Shown here: positions 28,360 through 35,951 of the stretch, piece by piece
Layout of the letters: each line of letters starts with the position of its first letter
Numbering within the stretch: the first letter of the stretch is position 1
Assembly (NCBI RefSeq): GCF_000422805.1
Contig: NZ_KE383923.1
Span: 498,773 to 562,772 of the forward strand
DNA: 64,000 bases
DNA from: Nocardioides halotolerans DSM 19273
Lineage (GTDB): Bacteria; Actinomycetota; Actinomycetes; Propionibacteriales; Nocardioidaceae
Direction: 5' to 3'
Notes under the pieces: generated by a model
What the model saw: only the letters and a program-made list of their open reading frames with translations
Told to the model about the DNA's origin: nothing
Databases searched by the model: none
Program-made: the position numbers and the translations under genes

Positions 28360-29801
28360 GGCTTCGGGGCGGCCTTCTTGCGCCGGCCGCGCGGGGTCTT
28401 CGGCCGGCTGCCGGTGGCCGTGTCGAGCAGCTCGGTCAGCGCCTCGGTCACGCACTGGCCGAGGACGTCGGCGTCGGGCACCAGGTCGCGGTCGGCCGTG
28501 ATGCCGTAGAACACCTGGCCGTCGTAGGACGTCACGCCGATGGCCAGCGCCTGGCGGGGCAGCAGCGGCGGGATCGGGAAGGTGCGCACCATGCGGGCCC
28601 CGGCGGCGTAGAGCGGCGACTGCGGACCGGGGACGTTGGTGATCGAGAGCTGGAAGTCGCGGCGCACCTCCGCGGCCGCGACCCGCGAGCCGATCGCGTG
28701 GAAGGTCGTGGGCGCGAACCCCGCGATGCCGGCCAGCCGGTTGGCGGCCACCGCGCGGCCGGTCTCCTTGTGGGCCTTGAAGGAGTAGGAGACCTGGTGC
28801 AGCCGGACCACCGGGCTCGGTTCGGCGATCGGGAGCGTCACGAAGTGCGGCGCGATCTGGCTGCCGAGCGAGGTGGCCTCGAGCTCGCGATCGATGACCG
28901 AGACCGGGACCACCGCGTGGATCTGCCGGAGCCCGCCCATCGACTCCGCCCGCGTCATCAGCCAGGCGCGCAGCGCGCCGGTGAGCGTGGCCAGGATGAC
29001 GTCGTTGACGGTGCCGCCGTGGGCGTCGCGGATGGTCCGGTAGTCGGCGAGGTCGGTCTCGACCCCGACCACCCGCCGCTGCTGCGAGAGCTCGCCGGAG
29101 AGCGCGTTGCCGCGATCGGGCCGCCGCCCCGTCAGCCCGGCGACCACCTTGCCCGCGCTCGTCGTGAACCGCTCCGCCGTGCGCAGGGCCGAGCCGACGG
29201 CCTGGCGCGCGGTGTCGAGCGCGGTGTCGGGCTCGGTGAGGTTGTCGTGGAGGGCGCCGACCAGCAGGCCGGTGCTGGAGGGGCGCCGGTGGGGGTGCCA
29301 CTCCTCCCCGCCGATGATCCTGGCGTCGGGGTCCTTGTCGAGCAGCACCTGGCCGAGGTCGACGGTCTCGACGCCGTCGACGAGCGCCTGGTGGGTCTTG
29401 TAGAGCAGCGCGACCCGGCCGTCGCCGAGGCCTTCGACGAAGTAGATCTCCCACAGCGGCCGGGCGCGGTCGAGCGGGCGCGAGATGATCCGCGAGACCA
29501 GCTCGCGCAGCTGCTCGGTGTTGCCCGGGCGGGGCAGCGCCGACCGGCGTACGTGGTAGCCGATGTCGAAGTGGTCGTCGTCGACCCAGACCGGCGTGGC
29601 GAGGTGCCCGGGCACGGACTGGACCCGCTGGCGGTAGCGCGGGACGAACGGGATCCGGTCGAGGATCAGCGCCACGAACCGGTCGTAGTCGAAGGAGGAG
29701 CCGGTCGGGTCGAAGACCTCCACCGTGGCGTTGTGGCACGGGTTGGTCGGTGACTCGAGCTCGAGGAACGCGAGGTCGCGCGGGCGCAGTCGCTCGGTCA
29801 T
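28356..29801 (-). CDS. Wax ester synthase / diacylglycerol acyltransferase (WS/DGAT)
   Basis: 481 residues. The family makes storage wax esters or triacylglycerol from acyl-CoA. The N-terminus MTERLRPRDLAFLELESPTN is typical, as is DIGYHVRRSALPRPG. The active-site motif, usually HHxxxDG, reads HQALVDG, so the second His is Gln. The PLW motif (RPLWEIYFVEGL) and the C-terminal NVPGPQSPLYAAG match WS/DGAT proteins. The Gln variant may lower or alter activity. It overlaps the DUF6912 gene by 4 nt. Confidence 0.88.
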   Translation of the reverse strand: MTERLRPRDLAFLELESPTNPCHNATVEVFDPTGSSFDYDRFVALILDRIPFVPRYRQRVQSVPGHLATPVWVDDDHFDIGYHVRRSALPRPGNTEQLRELVSRIISRPLDRARPLWEIYFVEGLGDGRVALLYKTHQALVDGVETVDLGQVLLDKDPDARIIGGEEWHPHRRPSSTGLLVGALHDNLTEPDTALDTARQAVGSALRTAERFTTSAGKVVAGLTGRRPDRGNALSGELSQQRRVVGVETDLADYRTIRDAHGGTVNDVILATLTGALRAWLMTRAESMGGLRQIHAVVPVSVIDRELEATSLGSQIAPHFVTLPIAEPSPVVRLHQVSYSFKAHKETGRAVAANRLAGIAGFAPTTFHAIGSRVAAAEVRRDFQLSITNVPGPQSPLYAAGARMVRTFPIPPLLPRQALAIGVTSYDGQVFYGITADRDLVPDADVLGQCVTEALTELLDTATGSRPKTPRGRRKKAAPKP

Positions 29802-29948
29802 CTACGCCCACACCCCTGTCCGCGTCGTTTGGTCCTCGTGGGATTCTTACAGAGGTCTCAGGACGCCCACACGGCCGTCCGTCACCATCGTGAGGGCCCG
29901 GCACCACTTCCGCGGGCCACCTTCCAGACATGTCAGGAGAACGACGTG

Positions 29949-30320
29949 ATGCGGCGTGCGCTCGCTGTCCTCACCCTCGTCGTGTGCGCGGCCGCCCTGG
30001 CCGGCTGCGGTGACGACGACTCCAGCGGCTCGGGCGACGGCAAGGACCTCGCCAAGAAGACCATCCAGGTCACGATCGAGGGCGACGACGTCACGCCGAA
30101 CGGCGACCGGGTCGAGGTCAAGACCGGCCAGCCGATCGAGCTCGTGGTCCAGGCCGACGCGGCCGGCGAGATCCACGTGCACTCCGACCCCGAGAAGGAG
30201 CTCGAGTACGCCGCCGGCACCACCACGCTGCCGACGTTCACGATCGACAAGCCGGGCATCGTCGAGGTCGAGTCGCACGCGCTGGAGAAGACGATCGTCC
30301 AGCTCGAGGTGAAGAAGTAG
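29949..30320 (+). CDS. Cupredoxin-like lipoprotein
   Basis: 123 residues from ATG 29949 (GTG 29946 is possible), behind AGGAG at 29935-29939. The signal peptide ends in the lipobox LAGC at residue 20, followed by an acidic spacer. The domain has cupredoxin-type strands (PNGDRVEVKTGQPIELVVQA, PGIVEVESH) and His residues in GEIHVHSD and VESHALE. There is no type-1 copper Cys, so metal binding is uncertain. It is followed 5 nt later by a large membrane protein with which it is surely cotranscribed. Confidence 0.82.
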   Translation: MRRALAVLTLVVCAAALAGCGDDDSSGSGDGKDLAKKTIQVTIEGDDVTPNGDRVEVKTGQPIELVVQADAAGEIHVHSDPEKELEYAAGTTTLPTFTIDKPGIVEVESHALEKTIVQLEVKK

Positions 30321-30325
30321 CCACC

Positions 30326-31675
30326 TTGGCGGACTCCTCCTCGCTCGGCGAGGTGCTCGCACACGGGATCGGCGGGTCGAAGGACCTGCCCATCCCGCTC
30401 GAGCTGACCATCGCCGGCGCCGTCGCGGCGCTGACCGTGAGCTTCACGGTGCTGGCGATCGCGTGGCGGACCCCGCGCTACGACGCCGACCGCACCGGCC
30501 GGCCGGCGCCGGCGTGGCTGGCGGGGGTCGTCGGCTCGCGGCCGTGGTTCGTGGCCTGGCGCGCGTTCGGGCTCCTCGCGCTCGCCTACACCGTCATGGT
30601 CGCCGTGGGCGGCGAGGACAGCCTGCTCAACCCGTTCTTCGGCATCTTCTACGTCCTCCTGTGGGTCGGCTTCGTGCCGGCGTCGCTGCTGTTCGGGCCG
30701 GCGTACAAGGCGATCAGCCCGGTGCGGACCGTCAACGCGGTGTTCGCCAAGCTCACCGGGGGCGACCCGGACGTCGGAGTCTTCACCTATCCGACGTGGC
30801 TGGGTCACTGGCCGGCGGCGGTCGGGCTCTACCTGTTCGTGTGGATGGAGCTCGTCTACCCGTTCGCGACCGAGCTGGGCCCGGTGCGGCTCTGGTGTGC
30901 GGCGTACGTCGCGGCGATGCTGGTCGGCGGCGCGCTGTTCGGCAACACCTTCTACGAGCGCGCCGACCCGTTCGAGGTCTACTCCACGCTGGTCTCGCGG
31001 ATGTCGGCGTGGGGCCGGCGTCGCGGGCGGCTGGTGGTGCGCAGCCCGCTCGCCAACCTCGACACCACCCCGATCCGGCCCGGCCTGGTGGCGGTGATGG
31101 CGGTGCTGTTCGGCAGCACGGCGTTCGACTCCTTCAAGGACTCGGTGCGCTGGGTGAAGTTCATCCAGGGCGACTTCGTGCAGGACAACGGCCTGACCCA
31201 CCTGTTCAACAACCTCGGCCTGCTCGGGTTCGTGCTGGTCGTGGCGCTGGTGTTCACGGCGGGCACGATGCTCACTGGCGTCGGCCCCGACCAGCGGCGT
31301 CGCGAGCTGCCGGGCCAGTTCGCGCACTCGATCGTGCCGATCGTGATCGGCTACGTGCTCGCGCACTACCTGACCTACCTGCTCGAGGTCGGCCAGAACA
31401 CGCTGATCCTGATGAGCGACCCGTTCAGCAACGGGTCGAACTGGTTCGGCACCGCCGACTGGCAGGTGTCCTACTTCTTCTCCTACCACCCGACCGCCCT
31501 GGCGACGCTCAAGGTCGTCTGCGTCGTCGTCGGTCACGTGGTCGGCGTCGTCGCCGCCCATGACCGGGCGATCCACCTCCTGCCGAGGAAGCACCAGCTC
31601 ACCGGCCAGCTGTCGCTGCTGGTGGCGATGATCTGCTTCACCGCGGGCGGGCTGTACCTGCTGTTCGCGGCCTGA
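30326..31675 (+). CDS. Polytopic membrane protein paired with cupredoxin-like lipoprotein
   Basis: 449 residues from a TTG 5 nt after the lipoprotein stop. About ten hydrophobic segments are spread along the chain. Notable features are paired aromatic/charged stretches (AYKAISPVRTVNAVFAKL, HRAIHLL-like AAHDRAIHLLPRKHQLTG) and several His residues near membrane borders (LAHYLTYLLE). Similar proteins are often annotated only as hypothetical. The fixed neighbour suggests a function in metal or redox handling at the membrane, which is inference. The 3' end overlaps the convergent CpaE-like gene by 38 nt. Confidence 0.8.
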   Translation: MADSSSLGEVLAHGIGGSKDLPIPLELTIAGAVAALTVSFTVLAIAWRTPRYDADRTGRPAPAWLAGVVGSRPWFVAWRAFGLLALAYTVMVAVGGEDSLLNPFFGIFYVLLWVGFVPASLLFGPAYKAISPVRTVNAVFAKLTGGDPDVGVFTYPTWLGHWPAAVGLYLFVWMELVYPFATELGPVRLWCAAYVAAMLVGGALFGNTFYERADPFEVYSTLVSRMSAWGRRRGRLVVRSPLANLDTTPIRPGLVAVMAVLFGSTAFDSFKDSVRWVKFIQGDFVQDNGLTHLFNNLGLLGFVLVVALVFTAGTMLTGVGPDQRRRELPGQFAHSIVPIVIGYVLAHYLTYLLEVGQNTLILMSDPFSNGSNWFGTADWQVSYFFSYHPTALATLKVVCVVVGHVVGVVAAHDRAIHLLPRKHQLTGQLSLLVAMICFTAGGLYLLFAA

Positions 31676-32870
31676 GACCGCCCCTCGCCCGGGGCCGGGC
31701 GGGCTCCGGCGGCGGGACCAGCGCGTCGGCGAGCCGGCCGATGGCCACCGTCAGCGGGCTGTCGGCCGCGGTCTCGAGCAGGGTGCGCCCAGTCACCAGC
31801 GCGCGGTCGGCGTTCGGGCGATCCTCGGGCAGGAAGTGCAGACCGACGGGTTGCGCGAAGTCGGACAGCATCTGGGTGACGTCGCGCTCGCTCCAGCCGA
31901 TCGTGGGCCGCATCCGGTTGACCACGACCCGCACCCGCGCCAGGGGGCTCCGCTCGCGGAGGTCGACGAGGGCGCGCGCGAGCCGGGAGAGTCCGACGGG
32001 GTCGGCGGTGCCGACGACCACCACCTCGTCGGCCACGTCGAGCGCGGCCAGCGTGAGCCGGCTGCGCCCCGGCCGCCCACCCAGGTCGTCGTCGTCGAGG
32101 CTGGAGCCGGTGTCGATCACGACGTGGCCCTGACGGCCCGCGACCTCGGCGAGCAGCTCGACGGTGCCGGGCCGCACCTCGGCCCAGCGGTCGGGGCGCG
32201 GCAGGCCGGTGACCACCGTGAACCGCTCGTCGAACGCGCGCTGCACGCCGGCGAACCGTTCCTCCAGCATCCCGCTGCCGGCGAGCCGCGCGGCCGAGAG
32301 CAGCCCGGACACCTCGTCGAGGACGCCGAGCGCCTGTGCCACCGTGCCGCCGCACGGGTCGGCGTCGACCAGCGTGGTGCGGCTGCGGCTGCCGAGCACG
32401 GCGGCGAGCGTGATCGCGACCGTGGTGCGGCCCGGTGCGCCCGCCGGACCCCAGACGGCGACCACCCGCCCCACCGTCGGCGCCATCGGCGCCGGCGCGT
32501 CGGCGACCGGTGCCGGCTCCGGGACCGGCTCGTGGTCGCTGGTGATCGTCTCGGGGAGCGCCTCGAGGTCGTCGACGCGGACGGTCGACCGCACGCCGAT
32601 GCGGCCCGCGCGCACCATGCCGCGCTCGTCGGCGACGACGGTGACCGCGCGGACGCCGTGCTGGGTGAGGTGGTCGACGGCGGCGAGGTCGAACCCCGGC
32701 GCCTCGACCGAGACGACCGCCGCGTCGGCCTGCCCCGACGTCGCGGTCGCCAGCAGGTCGTGGACGTCGACGCAGCGCTTGAGCACGACGAGGTCGCGCC
32801 GGCCGCCGAGGACCGTCAGCGCCCGGGTCTCCCACGCCGCGCCCGCCGCGAGCAGCAGGACGACCCTCAT
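31638..32870 (-). CDS. CpaE-like P-loop ATPase
   Basis: 410 residues. An N-terminal receiver-like part (about 1-110) is followed by a MinD/ParA-type ATPase with a deviant Walker A, GPAGAPGRTTVAI, in which the usual Lys of GK-T is Arg. Walker B-like segments are LVDADPCGG and HVVIDTGSSLDD. The end is rich in Arg/Pro. CpaE proteins position Tad/Flp pilus machinery, but no other Tad gene (cpaF, tadB, tadC, flp) occurs here. It is coupled to the upstream SAF gene by an ATGA overlap. Confidence 0.82.
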   Translation of the reverse strand: MRVVLLLAAGAAWETRALTVLGGRRDLVVLKRCVDVHDLLATATSGQADAAVVSVEAPGFDLAAVDHLTQHGVRAVTVVADERGMVRAGRIGVRSTVRVDDLEALPETITSDHEPVPEPAPVADAPAPMAPTVGRVVAVWGPAGAPGRTTVAITLAAVLGSRSRTTLVDADPCGGTVAQALGVLDEVSGLLSAARLAGSGMLEERFAGVQRAFDERFTVVTGLPRPDRWAEVRPGTVELLAEVAGRQGHVVIDTGSSLDDDDLGGRPGRSRLTLAALDVADEVVVVGTADPVGLSRLARALVDLRERSPLARVRVVVNRMRPTIGWSERDVTQMLSDFAQPVGLHFLPEDRPNADRALVTGRTLLETAADSPLTVAIGRLADALVPPPEPARPRARGGLRPRTAGTARPR

Positions 32871-33586
32871 CCGCGGCGCACGACGGTGAGACTCGGGGCG
32901 TCGTAGCGGGCCAGCAGGGCGAAGAACGCCGGAGCGTCGGCCTCTGGCACGGCGAGCACGAGCTGGCGCTTGCCGCTGGTGCCGAACGACGACGCCGGGT
33001 CGGGCGCGTCGACGACCGTCGCGCCGGTCAGGGCCGGGCCCTGCGGCGGCGGCTGGTCGCCCTGGCCCGCCTGGGCGTCGGCGCTGATCGGCGCGACGAC
33101 GTAGACGTCGACCACGTCGCCCGGCCCGACGCCCGGCGGGACCAGCTCGGGCTCGACGGCCACGGGCAGCTCAACCAGCCCGCTCGTGTCGGCCGTGCCG
33201 ACCGCCGCCCTGGGGAGGAGCTCACCCTCGGCCACGCTGCGGGTCAGCTCGAGGTCGCCGGGGAGCTCGTCGTCGACGGTGAAGTAGCCCGCGAGGGCGT
33301 CGGGGTCGGCGAACCGCACCCGCTGCGCGACCAAGTCGTCGGCCTCGACCCGCTGGCCCGCCCCGAGGTCGCCCGCCGCGGCCCAGACCTGCACCGTGTC
33401 GTCGGCCGAGGCAAGCACCCGCGCGCCCACGACCACGCTGGCGGCGACCAGCACGATGCCGACCCAGAGCCGCGGGTCGCGCCACGCCGGACGCTGCCCG
33501 CGCAGCGCCGGGGGCACGTCGCCGACCGACGGCGCACGCCCGCGGTCGGGCGCAGCAGCCGTGGCCTCCCCGAGATTGAGAGCCAC
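32867..33586 (-). CDS. SAF-domain (CpaB/RcpC-like) membrane protein
   Basis: 239 residues from a GTG at 33586. One membrane segment (VGIVLVAASVVVGARVLA, about 42-60) precedes a SAF domain with GDLGAGQRVEADDLVAQRV and VAEGELLPRAAV, as in CpaB/FlgA-type pilus or flagellar chaperones. The C-terminus has a beta-rich module (GPGDVVDVYVVAPI). It overlaps the CpaE-like gene by 4 nt. The pair is an orphan piece of a Tad-like module. It diverges from the excisionase-type regulator. Confidence 0.82.
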   Translation of the reverse strand: MALNLGEATAAAPDRGRAPSVGDVPPALRGQRPAWRDPRLWVGIVLVAASVVVGARVLASADDTVQVWAAAGDLGAGQRVEADDLVAQRVRFADPDALAGYFTVDDELPGDLELTRSVAEGELLPRAAVGTADTSGLVELPVAVEPELVPPGVGPGDVVDVYVVAPISADAQAGQGDQPPPQGPALTGATVVDAPDPASSFGTSGKRQLVLAVPEADAPAFFALLARYDAPSLTVVRRG

Positions 33587-33676
33587 AGCGACATCATGCC
33601 CAGCACGGCTTGACGGTGCCACCGCTCGTCCACAGATGGTGATCCATGAGGCAGGTGGTTCCCCTGAGGTGCCACG

Positions 33677-33940
33677 ATGGGGCGCATGGCCGACCTCCCG
33701 CGCTTCCTCACGCTGCCGGACGTCGCCGAGATCCTCAACACCTCGGTCGCGCAGGTCTACGCCATGGTGCGCCGCGGAGACCTCCCCGCCATCAAGATCG
33801 GCGGCCGAGGCCAGTGGCGCGTGAGCGAGGCCGACCTCGAGGAGCACATCGCCCACCTGCGGGTCGAGACGCGCAAGTTCATCGACGAGCACCCCTTCGA
33901 CCCGGCCGAGACCGCCGTCGACGACGACGTCACGAGCTGA
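33677..33940 (+). CDS. Excisionase/MerR-type helix-turn-helix DNA-binding protein
   Basis: 87 residues from ATG 33677 (GAGGT about 8 nt upstream); ATG 33686 is an alternative. It has a BldC/Xis-type winged helix: LPDVAEILNTSVAQVYAMVR, then DLPAIKIGGRGQWRVSEADL. No integrase or phage gene is near, so it is more likely a transcription regulator than an excisionase. It diverges from the SAF/CpaE-like pair across 90 bp and may control it, which is inference. Confidence 0.85.
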   Translation: MGRMADLPRFLTLPDVAEILNTSVAQVYAMVRRGDLPAIKIGGRGQWRVSEADLEEHIAHLRVETRKFIDEHPFDPAETAVDDDVTS

Positions 33941-33941
33941 G

Positions 33942-34293
33942 TCCCAGCGCAGGCTGCGGAGGCTTCGAGGCTCAGGCGCAGCACGCCTTCGCACCTCAGC
34001 CACCGCAAGGAAGGCACCCGGCCGACCACCGCCGATCGAGCCTGTCGAGATCACCGCAGCGAAGGCACCCGGTCGACCACCGCTGATCGAGCCTGTCGAG
34101 ATCCCCGCAGCGAAGGCACCCGGTCGACCACCGCTGATCGAGCCTGTCGAGATCACCGCAGCGAAGGCACCCGAGCCGAGCAGCTCCCAGCGCAGGCTCC
34201 GACCTCGGAGGCTGCGCCGACACAAGCTCGACGAGCGGTGGGCCGGTCCCAGCCCCGGCCCACCGGGCTTCGAGGCTCAGGCGCAGCACGCCT
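33942..34293. repeat. Composite intergenic repeat block with 51-bp tandem units
   Basis: This fills the only long gap (33941-34362). Three 51-bp units start at 34034, 34085 and 34136 (the third incomplete, to about 34173), with a partial unit before the first. Each begins gatcgagcctgtcgagatc. The array is flanked by two copies of another sequence: TCCCAGCGCAGGCT at 33942 and 34185, and a 28-bp exact direct repeat beginning GGCTTCGAGGCTCAGGCGCA at 33961-33988 and 34266-34293. No credible gene is present. The units are contiguous with no spacers. Confidence 0.85.
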
Positions 34294-34362
34294 CGCCCCC
34301 TCAGCCCCCGTGGCGCGGCCGGCGTCGCACGATGGCTGAGGTGCGAGGACCACAATGCGAGC

Positions 34363-34833
34363 ATGACGCGCGGACCCGAGGACACCGTCGCGTTCCGGCT
34401 CTGGCCGCCGGTCGCGATCGGGGCACCGCTGCTCGCGGGCTGGCTGGCGACGTCGGCGTGGGGCGACCCGGTCGCGCTGGGCGGCTGGCGGGTCCCGATG
34501 GGCTGGGTGCTGGTGCTGGCCTTCGCGGTGTGGAACGGCTGGTCGCTGTGGCTGTTCGCGCGGCACGAGACCGGGCTGCTGCCCGGCCAGGCGACGTACG
34601 CCGTCATCGAGGACGGGCCCTACCGGCTCTCCCGCAACCCGCTCTACGTCGGCCTGCTGGCGCTCCACCTCGGGCTGGCGCTGCTCGCACCGACCGGGTG
34701 GGGGCTGATCCTGTTCCCGGCGGCCGTGCTGCTGGTCTTCTGGGGTGCCATCCGCCCGGAGGAGCGGTTCCTGCACGAGCGGTTCGGGGCGACCTACGAC
34801 GACTACGCTCGCCGCGTGAGGCGGTGGCTGTGA
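34363..34833 (+). CDS. Isoprenylcysteine carboxyl methyltransferase family protein
   Basis: 156 residues, an integral membrane methyltransferase of the ICMT/phospholipid-methyltransferase family. Three or four hydrophobic segments occur. The SAM-binding signature is GPYRLSRNPLYVGLLAL, followed by the terminal PEERFLHERFGATYDDYARR. Bacterial members often methylate unknown lipids or small molecules. The next gene starts 40 nt after. Confidence 0.88.
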   Translation: MTRGPEDTVAFRLWPPVAIGAPLLAGWLATSAWGDPVALGGWRVPMGWVLVLAFAVWNGWSLWLFARHETGLLPGQATYAVIEDGPYRLSRNPLYVGLLALHLGLALLAPTGWGLILFPAAVLLVFWGAIRPEERFLHERFGATYDDYARRVRRWL

Positions 34834-34873
34834 CGGGCGATGAGTTTGCGGGCCCCGGCCGGTCAGGACGCCC

Positions 34874-35557
34874 GTGAAGCTCCTGCTGACCTCCGGAGGG
34901 GTCACCAACCCCAGCATCCACGCGGCTCTCGTCGGCCTGCTCGACAAGCCGATCGACGAGAGCACCGCACTGTGCATCCCGACAGCGATGTACGCGCACC
35001 CGATGGTCGGGCCGGGCGAGCGGGTCTGGCAGTTCATCAGCGGCGAGTCCGGGAACCCCATGGTCAGCCTTGGCTGGAAGTCGGTGGGCGTCCTCGAGCT
35101 GACCGCGCTGCCGACCCTCGACGAGGAGCTCTGGGTCCCGAAGGTGCGCGAGGCCGACGTGCTGCTGGCCGCCGGTGGTGACGTGCTCTACCTGTGCCAC
35201 TGGATGCGCGAGTCGGGGCTGGTGGACCTGCTCCCCTCGCTGACCGACACCGTGTGGGTGGGGCTGAGCTCGGGCAGCATGGTGATGACGCCGCAGGTCG
35301 GCGACGACTTCATCCAGTGGCGACCGCCGAACGGCGACGACCGCACGCTGGGCGTCGTCGACTTCTCGATCTGCCCGCACGTCAACGGCGACGACCAGCC
35401 CGGCAACACGATGGCCGAGGCGAAGGCGTGGGCCGCGACGATCGACGGTCCGGCGTACGCCGTGGACGACCAGACGGCGTTCCAGGTCGTCGACGGGACC
35501 ATGGAGGTCGTCTCCGAGGGCAGCTGGACCCTGCTGTCGGAGACCCGGAGGTCCTAG
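34874..35557 (+). CDS. Peptidase E-like (S51 family) protein
   Basis: 227 residues from a GTG. It has a class-I glutamine-amidotransferase-like fold used by dipeptidase E and cyanophycinase. The nucleophile elbow is VGLSSGSMVM, following LLAAGGDVLYL, and a candidate catalytic His lies in ICPHVNGDDQ. The family cleaves Asp-X dipeptides, but relatives differ, so the substrate is open. Its stop shares CTAG with the stop of the convergent gene. Confidence 0.85.
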   Translation: MKLLLTSGGVTNPSIHAALVGLLDKPIDESTALCIPTAMYAHPMVGPGERVWQFISGESGNPMVSLGWKSVGVLELTALPTLDEELWVPKVREADVLLAAGGDVLYLCHWMRESGLVDLLPSLTDTVWVGLSSGSMVMTPQVGDDFIQWRPPNGDDRTLGVVDFSICPHVNGDDQPGNTMAEAKAWAATIDGPAYAVDDQTAFQVVDGTMEVVSEGSWTLLSETRRS

Positions 35558-35916
35558 GGCTGGTCCAGCTCCACCCAGTCCGGTTCCGGGTCGACGGTGA
35601 ACCGCACCGCGTCGACCGCCTCGCGGCCCTCGAGCCAGGCCTTGGCGATCCGGTGGCCACCGTCCATGAGCTGGCCGTCGGAGTGCAGGATCACGGGATG
35701 TCCGAGGTCCGCCTCCTGGATGCGGCGGGCGTGCTCGGCGACCTCACGGCAGCTCGGCGCGCGACCGCCGAACCAGCAGTCCTCGTCGAACTCGCGGATG
35801 TCGGCGATGGCGACCTGGAGCACGGGCAGCCCTTCCGACGCAGCCCACAGCGACTTGGTCCACCAGAACGCCCGGCCTCCGGGCACGTCCAGTGAGCACT
35901 TCTCCGTGATGCGCAC
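35554..35916 (-). CDS. ParB/Srx-like small protein
   Basis: 120 residues. The centre contains PVILHSDGQLMDGGHRIAKA, the G-x-H-R style of ParB/sulfiredoxin-like nucleotide-binding folds. Upstream is a Cys/Trp-rich part (EDCWFGGRAPSCREV). It has no helix-turn-helix, so it is not a plasmid-type ParB. Function unknown. The start ATG at 35916 is preceded by GGGGGGT. Confidence 0.7.
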   Translation of the reverse strand: MRITEKCSLDVPGGRAFWWTKSLWAASEGLPVLQVAIADIREFDEDCWFGGRAPSCREVAEHARRIQEADLGHPVILHSDGQLMDGGHRIAKAWLEGREAVDAVRFTVDPEPDWVELDQP

Positions 35917-35951
35917 CCCCCGATGCTCGCACGGAGCCGGCCGCGCTGCGG

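Noticed and set aside
33677..33940. Phage excisionase indicating an integrated element
   Set aside because: No integrase, att duplication or phage gene nearby; the fold is also used by BldC-type regulators.
33942..34293. CRISPR array
   Set aside because: The 51-bp units are contiguous without unique spacers, only about three copies, and no cas gene is near.
34363..34833. tRNA or small RNA gene at the end of the repeat block
   Set aside because: No cloverleaf; the sequence is clearly coding for an ICMT-like protein.
35554..35916. Plasmid partition ParB
   Set aside because: Only the short nucleotide-binding-like motif is present; no helix-turn-helix, no parA, no parS-like repeats.
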